NCBI GenBank assembly: GCA_017935365.1
Contig: JAGBHT010000037.1
Location: 1 to 64,000, forward strand
Reading direction: 5' to 3'
Source: Ruminiclostridium sp.
Lineage (GTDB): Bacteria; Bacillota; Clostridia; Oscillospirales; Ruminococcaceae
Length of the DNA: 64,000 nucleotides
The translations under genes were made by a program, and so were the position numbers. Of the stretch, positions 24,579 through 32,678 are shown piece by piece. Within the stretch, counting starts at the first letter, position 1, and each line of letters starts with the position of its first letter. Under the pieces are notes generated by a model. The model had not been told where the DNA came from. It ran no database searches and was given only the letters and a program-made list of their open reading frames with translations.

Positions 24579-25463
24579 TCAATAAAGATACTCATACTGT
24601 GAAATATCGGGACAGCGAGGCTCTTTTAATTCATCTTCTGTAAAATCGTATCTTATGTTCTGATTATACATATACCACAGGCATACTTTCATGCCGCTCA
24701 TTTCAAGGTGAGTGCCGTCTTCAAAGGCATACTTCTCCTTGAGCTTGTTATCATCGCCTTTAAGAAGATCGGTCGGATCGACGAAATGGTAATGCTTACA
24801 ATAGCTGTATTTTACGGCATTTGCAAGCGCCGCATTGTATTCGTCGATTTTTTCATTCTTGCAGAATTTACTGCGTACAGGTGTTATCGCCATAATTATA
24901 AACTCGCTGTTGGGGCTTGCCTGCTTACACTGATACAGAAGTTGCATATAATTTTCAACGAACTGCTCTTTGGTAGTGAGATTCACATCATTCAGTCCCA
25001 TTGAGAACAGGACGTATTTAGGCTGTTTGTTATAAAGATGAACAAGCACATCCGTGCTGAGGTTGTTTGAGGTTATAAGAAACTGATGTATATTCCATGC
25101 GGCTATACTGGGTCTTGCGAGATTGTTTTCCTGCTTGAAATATCCCGCGCTTGCAAAGCCGGAGCAAACGCTGTCGCCAACCAGCGCAAACTGATCGAAA
25201 TATTTATACATAGCCTTAGTGATGGTATAATCCGGTTCGGGCTGAGGCTTGGGTTCTTCTTTTATCGTCGTTGTCGTTTCCGTTTCGGCAGAAGACGATG
25301 GTTCTTCTTCAGAAATAGTGTTGTCATAGCTTATACCGTTATCCGAAGCCGCGGCGGCATAAGCATTATTGCAGGCTGTGCAGATTATAGCCGCTGTCAG
25401 CGGCAGGCACAACAGCAAAAACCATTTCGTAGGCGAAACGGAGCCAAATTTATTATAGTACAT
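24579..25463 (-). CDS. SGNH/GDSL-family hydrolase, exported
   Basis: A 294-residue protein. The N-terminal hydrophobic segment (about 14-32) is followed by CTAC, a possible lipobox, or AYA-A, a possible signal-peptidase site. A Pro/Glu/Thr-rich linker follows (about 50-80). The catalytic blocks are FALVGDSVCSGF (nucleophile Ser), FSMGLNDVN (GxND, block III) and EDGTHLEMSG (DxxH, block V). Enzymes of this fold remove O-acetyl or other ester groups from surface or dietary polysaccharides. ATG start at 25463. It stands alone on the strand. The actual ester substrate is unknown. Confidence 0.87.
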   Translation of the reverse strand: MYYNKFGSVSPTKWFLLLCLPLTAAIICTACNNAYAAAASDNGISYDNTISEEEPSSSAETETTTTIKEEPKPQPEPDYTITKAMYKYFDQFALVGDSVCSGFASAGYFKQENNLARPSIAAWNIHQFLITSNNLSTDVLVHLYNKQPKYVLFSMGLNDVNLTTKEQFVENYMQLLYQCKQASPNSEFIIMAITPVRSKFCKNEKIDEYNAALANAVKYSYCKHYHFVDPTDLLKGDDNKLKEKYAFEDGTHLEMSGMKVCLWYMYNQNIRYDFTEDELKEPRCPDISQYEYLY

Positions 25464-25743
25464 TAAAATCCCTTATTCTGTATGCGGCGTAAATGTTACC
25501 GCAATTATATATTAAAACCGCTTATGGGTCATTTACTTTCTTAATTATAATGCTGATTTTGCACTTTTTCAAGATTAAATTTACAAAATGTCGTATCAAG
25601 TCGAAATTTCATTGAATTGCACAACCACAAGTCATTTTCAACTGCGTTTTTATGTAAAGTGTATTTTCTTGTCCGTCCTGTACAATATGTGGTGCTTTTT
25701 ACACGGACGTTACATTTTGAAATCTGTTGAGTAAATGCAAATT

Positions 25744-25787
25744 ATGTTGTAAAAACAACATACATTATCGCCTTTCCGTGTTACAAT
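25744..25787 (+). promoter_or_regulatory. Activator-type promoter: dyad centred at -41.5
   Basis: Perfect inverted repeat ATGTTGT (25744-25750), AAAA, ACAACAT (25755-25761). A -10 TACAAT lies at 25782-25787 with no good -35. If its last base is -7, the dyad centre is at -41.5, the class II site of CRP/FNR-family activators. GTTGT-N4-ACAAC has the 5-4-5 layout of FNR-type sites but not the canonical bases. The rest of the gap (25464-25743) shows nothing I can support. Confidence 0.5.
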
Positions 25788-25828
25788 ACAGTCACAGGTT
25801 AAAACTCTATGACAAGAAAGGAAAAAGT

Positions 25829-26557
25829 ATGATAAGAAAGATAATAAAGATAGACGAAGAGAAGTGCAACGGTTGCGGACTTTGCGCCACAGCCTGCCAC
25901 GAAGGTGCGATTGATATAGTTGACGGTAAGGCAAAGCTTGTGAGAGAGCATTACTGCGACGGTCTGGGCGACTGCTTACCTGCCTGTCCGACAGGTGCTA
26001 TAAGCTTTGAGGAGCGTGAAGCACCCGCTTATGACGAGCAGGCGGTATTAAAGGCAAAGCAGGCAAAAGCCATTTCAGATAAGCCCCTGCCCTGCGGTTG
26101 TCCCGGAACTCACGCAAGAGCTCTTAAACACGAACATCATGAAGACGAATGTTCATGCCGAGAACCCGAAAGCGGACGCGCAGAAATCAGAAGTGAGCTT
26201 TCACAGTGGCCCGTGCAAATAAAGCTTGTTCCGACCTCGGCGCCGTGGTTTGACGAAGCAAATCTGCTGGTAGCGGCTGACTGCACAGCTTACGCTTACG
26301 GCGATTTCCACAACAAGTTTATAAAGAACAGAATCACGCTTATAGGTTGCCCCAAGCTTGACAGCGTTGATTATACCGAAAAGCTGACCGAAATAATCAG
26401 AAACAACGATATAAAGAGCGTAACGGTAGTAAGAATGGAAGTTCCGTGCTGTGCAGGTATTGAGAATGCCGTTAAGACAGCTTTACAGAACAGCGGAAAA
26501 TTTATTCCGTGGCACGTTGCGATTGTATCGGTAGACGGACAGCTCACAGAGATGTAA
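25829..26557 (+). CDS. 4Fe-4S dicluster ferredoxin-like protein with C-terminal domain
   Basis: A 242-residue protein. The N-terminal half has a ferredoxin domain with two cysteine clusters: CNGCGLCATACHEGAI and CDGLGDCLPACPTGAI (about 12-65). A middle Cys/His-rich stretch (CGCPGTH..HEHHEDECSC) may bind a further metal. The C-terminal half (about 125-242) has a Rossmann-like pattern with LVAADCTAYAYGDFHNKF, LIGCPKLD and EVPCCAGIENAV, seen in ferredoxin-like proteins associated with hybrid-cluster protein in Clostridia (family recall, not proven). ATG at 25829 with AAGGAAAAAGT; the longer frame from 25727 overlaps the regulatory dyad. Predicted to be redox or nitrosative-stress linked. Confidence 0.85.
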   Translation: MIRKIIKIDEEKCNGCGLCATACHEGAIDIVDGKAKLVREHYCDGLGDCLPACPTGAISFEEREAPAYDEQAVLKAKQAKAISDKPLPCGCPGTHARALKHEHHEDECSCREPESGRAEIRSELSQWPVQIKLVPTSAPWFDEANLLVAADCTAYAYGDFHNKFIKNRITLIGCPKLDSVDYTEKLTEIIRNNDIKSVTVVRMEVPCCAGIENAVKTALQNSGKFIPWHVAIVSVDGQLTEM

Positions 26558-26572
26558 TAATTTTATCATAGG

Positions 26573-26600
26573 TACGGACGGTTTCCCCGTCCGTATTTTT
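26573..26600 (+). terminator. Terminator of the ferredoxin-like gene
   Basis: Nine-bp stem TACGGACGG / CCGTCCGTA, then TTTTT. Confidence 0.85.
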
Positions 26601-26776
26601 ATGTTCATCTCAAACTGAATAATCCTTCCACGATTTCATCAATAAAACCGCTCTATCCCAATTTAAAATCCCCGCCGAAGGCGGCACCACAATTATTCAT
26701 TATTCATCATTCATTCCATTTCTCCCACAACCATTGCCAATCCACACTATTCATATCCTTATCTCTATCCTCCAAA
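26601..26776. repeat. Intergenic repetitive-looking element
   Basis: AT-rich sequence with a short GC palindrome CCGCC-GAA-GGCGG (near 26675) followed by ATTATTCATTATTCATCATTCATTCC-like iterations. No ORF. It resembles dispersed short intergenic elements of Ruminococcus-type genomes. Only one copy is in this window, so the repeat status is inferred. Confidence 0.35.
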
Positions 26777-26777
26777 A

Positions 26778-26812
26778 AACCCGACAGATACGTTTATCGT
26801 ACCGGCCGGGTT
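26778..26812 (-). terminator. Terminator of the amino-acid ABC operon
   Basis: Reverse strand: AACCCG...CGGGTT outer stem with a long partly paired inner stem, then TTTTTTGG. It ends the binding protein-permease-ATPase unit. Confidence 0.8.
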
Positions 26813-26825
26813 AATTTTTATTATA

Positions 26826-27548
26826 TTAAAGCACCTTTGATAAAAAGTCCTTAAGTCTTGGATTTTTGGGGTTTGCGAAGAATTCATCGGGAGGACCCTG
26901 TTCAACTATCTGTCCGTCCGACATAAACATTACTCTTGACGCAACCTCACGGGCAAATCCCATTTCGTGAGTTACGACAACCATTGTCATACCGTCGTCG
27001 GCAAGCTGTTTCATAAGGTCGAGAACCTCGCCCACCATTTCCGGATCGAGTGCCGAGGTCGGCTCGTCGAAAAGCATAACATCGGGCTTCATGGCAAGCG
27101 CACGGACGATAGCGATTCTCTGCTTCTGACCGCCCGATAACTGCGGCGGATAAGCGTCAGCCTTGTCCGCAAGACCGACACGCTCTAAAAGGCGCATAGC
27201 CTCTGCGTCTGCCTCTTCCTTGGTCATAAGACCCAGCTTTACGGGTGCTAATGTTATGTTTTTCTTTATCGTAAGATGGGGGAACAGGTTGAAGTGCTGG
27301 AACACCATGCCCATCTTTCTTCTGATTAGATTTACGTTCGCCTTGCGATCGGTGATATATTCACCCTCAACACAGATACTTCCGCTTGTGGGCTTTTCCA
27401 TGAGGTTAAGACAACGTAAAAACGTACTCTTGCCCGAGCCCGAAGGTCCTATTATAACTACCTTTTCGCCTTTGTAGATATGTTCGTTTATGCCGTTGAG
27501 AACATTGAGATCGCCGAACGACTTTTTCAGATCCTTAACGTCTATCAC
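26826..27548 (-). CDS. Polar amino-acid ABC transporter ATP-binding protein (GlnQ type)
   Basis: A 240-residue ATPase of the GlnQ/HisP class: [20 protein letters not shown] (Walker A), [13 protein letters not shown] (Q-loop), [20 protein letters not shown] (signature), [19 protein letters not shown] (Walker B) and [14 protein letters not shown] (H-loop). The start is probably the GTG at 27546-27548, ten bases after GAGAGGAGG. A longer ATG frame 21 bp upstream would include the ribosome site itself. The start overlaps the permease stop by 14 bp, so the two are translationally coupled. Confidence 0.95.
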   Translation of the reverse strand: MIDVKDLKKSFGDLNVLNGINEHIYKGEKVVIIGPSGSGKSTFLRCLNLMEKPTSGSICVEGEYITDRKANVNLIRRKMGMVFQHFNLFPHLTIKKNITLAPVKLGLMTKEEADAEAMRLLERVGLADKADAYPPQLSGGQKQRIAIVRALAMKPDVMLFDEPTSALDPEMVGEVLDLMKQLADDGMTMVVVTHEMGFAREVASRVMFMSDGQIVEQGPPDEFFANPKNPRLKDFLSKVL

Positions 27549-28236
27549 TCTTGCCAAGCCTCCTCTCAAGCAGTTTCTGGAGTTTTGTCAGAATAAATAC
27601 CAGTATCAGATAGAATGCCGCCGCAATAAGCAAAGGAGTAATAAGGTCGTATGTTTTCGAGCCTACATACTGCGCCGCTTTTGTGATATCGGTTACCGCA
27701 ATGTAGCCTGCGATTGAAGTTTCCTTTACCAGTACGATAAATTCGTTGCCGAGTGCCGGAAGTATGTTCTTTATAGCCTGCGGAAGTACGATGAGCCACA
27801 TTGTCTGACCTGCACCGAGTCCCAGCGATCTGCCGGCTTCCGTCTGTCCCTTGTCGATAGATTCGATACCTGCACGGACGATCTCCGCAACATAAGCACC
27901 CGAATTAATACCGAAGCACATTACTGCGGCTACAATTGCATTTGCGCCTCTATAGTTGAAAAGTACCGCATTTATAAGAAGTAACTGTACCAGTACGGGC
28001 GTACCTCTTATTACGAATACATATAGGTCGCAGATCTTAGCTATCCAGCCGATACCTCTTCTGCCTGCGCATAACTGCTTTACTACTGCCACAAAAGCAC
28101 CGATAAGAAAGCCGAGAATTACCGCAAACAGCGATATAAGCAGTGTGTTTCCGATACCGCTTAAATAGAATTCATAACGGTTTTCTCTTATAAGCGCCTT
28201 GTCAATGGCGTCCCATATACCAAGAAAAAAGTCCAA
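27535..28236 (-). CDS. Polar amino-acid ABC transporter permease (HisM/GlnP type)
   Basis: A 233-residue inner-membrane protein with about five helices and the family motifs: [20 protein letters not shown] near the N-terminus, [20 protein letters not shown] (RGTP), [19 protein letters not shown] and [20 protein letters not shown] (EAA loop contacting the ATPase). It lies 80 bp downstream of its binding-protein gene, separated by a terminator-like hairpin, and overlaps the ATPase gene. One permease type implies a homodimer. Confidence 0.95.
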   Translation of the reverse strand: MDFFLGIWDAIDKALIRENRYEFYLSGIGNTLLISLFAVILGFLIGAFVAVVKQLCAGRRGIGWIAKICDLYVFVIRGTPVLVQLLLINAVLFNYRGANAIVAAVMCFGINSGAYVAEIVRAGIESIDKGQTEAGRSLGLGAGQTMWLIVLPQAIKNILPALGNEFIVLVKETSIAGYIAVTDITKAAQYVGSKTYDLITPLLIAAAFYLILVFILTKLQKLLERRLGKSDRR

Positions 28237-28283
28237 TTCTTATTTCCTCCGTCTATTGCCCTAAAAATCCCTCTTAAAAAAGA

Positions 28284-28304
28284 CGGGCGGCATTTCACCG
28301 CCCG
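28284..28304 (-). terminator. Intra-operon terminator between binding protein and permease
   Basis: Perfect 7-bp GC stem CGGGCGG / CCGCCCG with a 7-nt loop followed on the reverse strand by TCTTTTTT. A leaky terminator here would give more binding protein than membrane components, common in such systems. Confidence 0.75.
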
Positions 28305-28316
28305 ATTTCTTACTTA

Positions 28317-29126
28317 TTACTTAGTGTGGTTAAGTGTGAACTCGTCAACCTTGCCGTCGTCAATGAGCTTCTGGAGAATCTTGTTTACCTTGTCCTCAAG
28401 CTCTGTGTTGCCCTTCTTGAAAGCAAATGCGTACTTGTCTGTGAATACCTCTGCGTCAAGGATCTCAAGGTTTTCGTTACCCTTTACCATTTCCTTAGCG
28501 GGAAGCTCGTCCATAACGATGCAGTCAACCTTGTCGTTCTTTAAGTCTTCTGCTGCCTGAACGTACTTTGTATAACGTGAAGGTTCCTTCTTGAGATCGT
28601 CTGTTACATAGAAGTCAGCAACTGTTGACATCTGAACGGCAATCTTTGTGTCACCGCCGAGGTCGTCAACGCTCTTTACTCTGTCGGCACCCTTGAGTAC
28701 TACGATAACCTGCTTTGACTTAGCATATTCGATTGAGAAGTCCATAACTTCCTGACGTTCGGGAGTAACCGAGATACCTGCAGCCGCAAAGTCAACCTTA
28801 CCCTGCTGAACTGCTAAAAGCGCACCGTCAAAGTCCATTGTCTGGATCTCAAGTTCCATGCCGAGTTCCTTTGCAACTTCATTTGCGATATCAACGTCGA
28901 TACCTACAACATCGTTGCCGCTCATATATTCGTAAGGAGCAAAACCGGGTTCTGTAGCCATGATAAGCTTACCGCCTGTTGCCTTGCTGTCTTCCTTGCT
29001 TTCAGCAGTCGAGCTTGTAGAATCGCCTACTGTACTGCTTGTTGCTGTGTTTGACTGACAGCCTGCCATAGCAAGACCGCAGGTTGCGGCAACAAGTATG
29101 CCTGCAATTATTCTTTTGATCTTCAT
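28317..29126 (-). CDS. Amino-acid ABC transporter substrate-binding lipoprotein (family 3)
   Basis: A 269-residue SBP_bac_3 lipoprotein. Lipobox LAMAGCQSN (Cys about 22), a Ser/Thr/Lys linker, then GGKLIMATEPGFAPYEYMSG, GIDVDIANEVAKELGMELEI, AAGISVTPERQEVMDFSIEY and YAFAFKKGNTELEDKVNKIL. It is first in a three-gene transporter operon with a good promoter upstream and delivers a polar amino acid to the adjacent permease-ATPase. It is a distant paralog of the orphan protein at 23546-24418. Confidence 0.95.
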   Translation of the reverse strand: MKIKRIIAGILVAATCGLAMAGCQSNTATSSTVGDSTSSTAESKEDSKATGGKLIMATEPGFAPYEYMSGNDVVGIDVDIANEVAKELGMELEIQTMDFDGALLAVQQGKVDFAAAGISVTPERQEVMDFSIEYAKSKQVIVVLKGADRVKSVDDLGGDTKIAVQMSTVADFYVTDDLKKEPSRYTKYVQAAEDLKNDKVDCIVMDELPAKEMVKGNENLEILDAEVFTDKYAFAFKKGNTELEDKVNKILQKLIDDGKVDEFTLNHTK

Positions 29127-29187
29127 AATGATACCTCTTTTTTAAAATTCTTTCTGTTTTAGTATGCGCTTTTGCGCTATCGTTACT

Positions 29188-29216
29188 ATTATAGTGCATT
29201 TCTTTACAATAAGCAA
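29188..29216 (-). promoter_or_regulatory. Promoter of the amino-acid ABC operon
   Basis: Reverse strand: TTGCTT (29211-29216), 17-bp spacer, TATAAT (29188-29193), about 60 bp before the binding-protein ATG. Confidence 0.75.
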
Positions 29217-29253
29217 GCGTTTTTCGCTTTTTTGTGTAAAATACATATAAAAA

Positions 29254-29282
29254 ATGTGCCACAGCAAGTTACTGTGACACAT
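29254..29282 (-). terminator. Terminator of the copper operon
   Basis: Arms ATGTG-T-CACAG / CTGTG-G-CACAT (one mismatch) with a 7-nt loop, followed on the reverse strand by TTTTTTATATG. Confidence 0.8.
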
Positions 29283-29300
29283 AATTTTTATGTTTCCGGC

Positions 29301-29552
29301 TTACTTTCTGCCGAAAAGTCCCTTTTTCTCATAAGGCTCGCTTGTGATACCCTTCAGCTCATAGCCTGTAGGCTTCAGAACTTCCTTTATCTTATCTTCG
29401 GAAAGCGCCTCTTCGCTGATGATCACCGTTTCACCCTTTGAGTGAGAAGAAGTGACCTTCTTTACAGAAAAAGCTCCTCTGATAGCGTCGTTGACGTGTG
29501 ATTCGCACATCCCACACATCATTCCGTCGATTTTAAGTGTTGTCTTTACCAT
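29301..29552 (-). CDS. Heavy-metal-associated (HMA) copper-chaperone-like protein
   Basis: An 83-residue protein with one HMA domain: LKIDGMMCGMCESHVNDAIR carries the MxCxxC Cu(I) site, followed by the usual beta-alpha-beta pattern (KVTSSHSKGETVIISEEALS) and a short basic tail. It probably shuttles Cu(I) to CopA (CopZ role). It lies 14 bp after copA with an ATG start. It is also similar to the C-terminal HMA of CopA, so it may have arisen by domain separation. Confidence 0.88.
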   Translation of the reverse strand: MVKTTLKIDGMMCGMCESHVNDAIRGAFSVKKVTSSHSKGETVIISEEALSEDKIKEVLKPTGYELKGITSEPYEKKGLFGRK

Positions 29553-29566
29553 TGTAAATTCCTCCG

Positions 29567-32119
29567 TTACTTTATTGAAATTACTTTATAGCCGCTGTTT
29601 TCAACGGCTTTTTTAAGCTGTTTGTCGGGAACCTCTCCCGAAAGCATTGCAGTGGCGATACCGTCTGTATGGCTAGCTACAGCGCTTACCACCTGCGGAA
29701 TAGCTTCAAGTGCGGTCTTTACATGATGCTCGCACTTTTCGCACATCATGCCCTTTATCTTTATCGTTTTCGTGATCTCAGCCGTATCTATGTTACCTGC
29801 CGTTTCCGACTGCTGTACGGTAACACCGCTTAGCGGCTTTGCTTTTCTGTCGTGCTTTATGCTGTAAAGCTTGCAGAAGTTAAGCCTTAACGCATTCGAT
29901 ACAACACAGAAGCTTGAAAGGCTCATTGCCGCCGCGCCGAACATTGGGTTCAGCGTCAATCCGAGTGAAACAAACACACCTGCAGCAAGCGGTATGCCTA
30001 TAATATTGTAGATAAACGCCCAGAACAGGTTTTCGTGGATATTCCTCAGCGATGCACGGGAAAGTCTTATCGCCGCCGGAACATCTGTAAGTCTGCTCTT
30101 CATCAGCACAACATCAGCGGCATCTATTGCAACGTCTGTTCCTGCACCTATTGCTATACCGGTATCGGCGGCAGTAAGTGCGGGAGCGTCATTTATACCG
30201 TCGCCTACCATAGCGACCTTACCCTTGGCTTTAAGCGAGCGGATAACCGCCTCCTTGCCGTCGGGGAGAACACCTGCTATTACCTCGTCAACGCCTGCCT
30301 TTTCACCGATAGCCTTAGCTGTACGCTCGTTATCGCCTGTAAGCATAACAACTTTTATACCCATATTTCTCAGCTGTTTTATTGCGTCCGGGCTGTCTTC
30401 CTTTATCGTATCGGCGACCGCGATCATACCGAGCGCCTTGTCGTTTCTGCTGAACAACAAAGGCGTTTTGCCTTCGTTTGAAAGTCTGTCAGCCTCCGAC
30501 TTTATTTTATCGTCCAGTGTGACCTTTTCGCCGATGAACTTTAAACTTCCGCCGAAAAGCGTATCGTTGCCGAACGTATCATTGCTGATAGTTGCCGTAA
30601 GTCCGTTACCGCTGAGTGCCTTGAAGTTATCAACATTCTGCGCAGTAACCGAGTGTTCCGCACCGTAATCGTTTATCGCCTTTGCAAGCGGATGCTTGCT
30701 CTTGGCTTCAAGCGATACCGCAAGGCTCAAAAGCTCGCTTTCCGATACACCGTCGGCAGGGATTATATCCGTAACCTGCGGCTCGCCCTTAGTGATAGTA
30801 CCCGTTTTGTCGAGGGCTACTATCTGCGTCTTGCCTGCCTGCTCAAGTGAAACTGCCGTCTTGAAAAGAATACCGTTCTTTGCGCCCACGCCGTTTCCGA
30901 CCATTATCGCAACGGGGGTCGCAAGACCGAGTGCGCACGGACAGCTTATTACAAGCACCGAAATTCCTCTTGCAAGAGCATAAGCAAAATCCTGACCGAG
31001 CAATAACCACACTATCATAGTGATTATCGAAATCGTGATAACAGTCGGTACGAATATACCCGATACCTTGTCGGCAATCTTTGCGATAGGCGCTTTGGTA
31101 GCCGCCGCATCGCTGACCATTTTTATTATCTGCGATAATGTGGTGTCCTCGCCTACACGGGTTGCTCTACAGGTGATAAAGCCCGTTTGATTGATAGTCG
31201 CCGCCGAAACGTTATCGCCTACCGTCTTGTCAACAGGAATACTTTCACCTGTCAGTGCAGATTCATTGACCGTGCTTTCGCCGTCTGTTACCACTGCGTC
31301 AACAGGTATGCTTTCACCGGGACGTACAACGAAAATATCATCTTTTACTACCTCTTCCGCCGGTATCGTCTGTTCAACGCCGTTTCTTATTACGTTCGCG
31401 GTTTTCGGCGCAAGCTTCATAAGACATTTCAGAGCGTCGGTGGTTTTACCCTTTGAGCGAGCCTCAAGCATCTTACCGACCGTGATAAGCGTCAATATCA
31501 TAGCCGCCGATTCAAAATAGAACTCGTCCATATACATCATCACAGCGTCCACGTTTCCGTGAAGCTGTGCGTCAGTCATCATAAACAGTGCGTAAACGCT
31601 CCATACGAATGACGCACCCGAACCGAGCGCAACGAGCGTATCCATATTCGGTGAGCGGTTGATAAATCCCTTGAATCCGTTTACAAAGAACTTGCTGTTT
31701 ATAACCATTATAATACCGCTGAGCAACAGCTGTACAAGTCCCATAGCCACATGGTTTCCGTCAAACCATGACGGAAGCGGAAATTCCCACATCATATGTC
31801 CCATTGAGAAGTACATAAGAATTACAAGGAATATAACCGACGCTATAAGCCTTTTCCTGAGTTTAAGCGTTTCCGTATCACGGAGTGAATCTGCGCCGGT
31901 ATCGGTTTTCTGTGTTCCTGCGCCTTTAAGCTTAGCGCCGTATCCCGCTTTTTCAACGGCGGAAATTATATCCTGCGGCGATGCCGTACCTTCAACGCCC
32001 ATTGAATTTGTCAGCAGACTTACAGAACAGGAAGTAACGCCTTTTACCTTTGTCACCGCTTTTTCTACTCTTGAGCTACAGGCGGCACAACTCATACCTG
32101 TAACATCATACTGTTCCAT
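29567..32119 (-). CDS. copA: Copper-translocating P1B-type ATPase with N- and C-terminal HMA domains
   Basis: An 850-residue Cu(I)-exporting ATPase. The N-terminal HMA has [15 protein letters not shown] (Cys about 11 and 14). Further motifs: TGE in [12 protein letters not shown], the membrane copper site [14 protein letters not shown] (CPC about 395), phosphorylation site [13 protein letters not shown] (Asp about 438), the HP motif SKHPLAKAI, and [14 protein letters not shown] (about 641). A second HMA at the C-terminus (about 785-850; [20 protein letters not shown]) is uncommon because most CopA have their HMAs only at the N-terminus. It is second in the csoR-copA-copZ operon under CsoR operators. 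Confidence 0.96.
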   Translation of the reverse strand: MEQYDVTGMSCAACSSRVEKAVTKVKGVTSCSVSLLTNSMGVEGTASPQDIISAVEKAGYGAKLKGAGTQKTDTGADSLRDTETLKLRKRLIASVIFLVILMYFSMGHMMWEFPLPSWFDGNHVAMGLVQLLLSGIIMVINSKFFVNGFKGFINRSPNMDTLVALGSGASFVWSVYALFMMTDAQLHGNVDAVMMYMDEFYFESAAMILTLITVGKMLEARSKGKTTDALKCLMKLAPKTANVIRNGVEQTIPAEEVVKDDIFVVRPGESIPVDAVVTDGESTVNESALTGESIPVDKTVGDNVSAATINQTGFITCRATRVGEDTTLSQIIKMVSDAAATKAPIAKIADKVSGIFVPTVITISIITMIVWLLLGQDFAYALARGISVLVISCPCALGLATPVAIMVGNGVGAKNGILFKTAVSLEQAGKTQIVALDKTGTITKGEPQVTDIIPADGVSESELLSLAVSLEAKSKHPLAKAINDYGAEHSVTAQNVDNFKALSGNGLTATISNDTFGNDTLFGGSLKFIGEKVTLDDKIKSEADRLSNEGKTPLLFSRNDKALGMIAVADTIKEDSPDAIKQLRNMGIKVVMLTGDNERTAKAIGEKAGVDEVIAGVLPDGKEAVIRSLKAKGKVAMVGDGINDAPALTAADTGIAIGAGTDVAIDAADVVLMKSRLTDVPAAIRLSRASLRNIHENLFWAFIYNIIGIPLAAGVFVSLGLTLNPMFGAAAMSLSSFCVVSNALRLNFCKLYSIKHDRKAKPLSGVTVQQSETAGNIDTAEITKTIKIKGMMCEKCEHHVKTALEAIPQVVSAVASHTDGIATAMLSGEVPDKQLKKAVENSGYKVISIK

Positions 32120-32170
32120 ATCAAGACCTCTTTTCTTTTGTTCATTTCTATCTATTATGTCCGTTTTGTG

Positions 32171-32506
32171 TTATTTCATCAGCTTTTGCAGAGTTGTGAC
32201 AAGCTCGTCTATAACCTCGTCCTTGCCCTCTCTTATATCTCTTGCGACGCAACCTCTTATATGGCTTGCAAGCAATTCTTTGTTGAAAGCGTTCATTGCG
32301 GCATTGACTGCGGCAGACTGGATAAGCACATCATTGCAATATGCGTCATTTTCGATCATCGTCTCAATTCCACGCACCTGACCTTCAATACGTTTAAGGC
32401 GGTTGAGAAGCGCTTTTCTGTGCTTCTCGTCCCTTACGGTATGCTTCTGACAGCACGGACAGACTTTTTTTACTGTTGTCTTGTTTTCGTTTTTATTTTC
32501 ACTCAT
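32171..32506 (-). CDS. csoR: Copper-sensing transcriptional repressor CsoR
   Basis: A 111-residue four-helix regulator. The Cu(I) ligands are visible as C in DAYCNDVL, then H and C in SHIRGCV, the C-H-C triad of copper sensors. RLKRIEGQVRGIETMIE is the DNA-binding family signature. The N-terminus has an extra CPCCQKH motif that could bind metal and is not in the family core. ATG at 32504-32506 with AGAGGTAAAACT; the longer frame includes promoter sequence. It is first in its operon and probably represses itself, copA and copZ until Cu(I) binds. Confidence 0.95.
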   Translation of the reverse strand: MSENKNENKTTVKKVCPCCQKHTVRDEKHRKALLNRLKRIEGQVRGIETMIENDAYCNDVLIQSAAVNAAMNAFNKELLASHIRGCVARDIREGKDEVIDELVTTLQKLMK

Positions 32507-32540
32507 AGTTTTACCTCTGAATTTTCGCTGTAGCTTCAAT

Positions 32541-32590
32541 ATACCCTCACAGGGTATTTTTATTATATACCCCCTTAGGGTATTTGTCAA
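32541..32590 (-). promoter_or_regulatory. csoR-copA promoter with two CsoR operators
   Basis: Reverse strand: TTGACA (32585-32590), 17-bp spacer, TATAAT (32562-32567). Two GC-centred dyads of the CsoR type, ATACCCTCACAGGGTAT (32541-32557) and ATACCCCCTTAGGGTAT (32567-32583), are 26 bp apart. One fills the -35/-10 spacer and the other covers the start site. Confidence 0.9.
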
Positions 32591-32618
32591 GTGCATTTTT
32601 ATTTTTTTTGAAAATTCA

Positions 32619-32646
32619 ACAGCCCCGACCGAGAGGTCGGGGCTGT
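32619..32646 (-). terminator. Terminator after the surface-protein gene
   Basis: Perfect 12-bp stem ACAGCCCCGACC / GGTCGGGGCTGT with a 4-nt loop and a reverse-strand T-rich tail. Confidence 0.85.
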
Positions 32647-32678
32647 CTGTTGCTTATTCGGCTTTTATCTGTAGTTTA

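Noticed and set aside
25727..25828. Longer N-terminus for the ferredoxin-like protein
   Set aside because: The extension overlaps the regulatory dyad and promoter; the ATG at 25829 has a proper ribosome site.
31659..32381. Forward frame of 240 codons antisense to copA and csoR
   Set aside because: Antisense of strongly conserved coding sequence; long only because of base composition.
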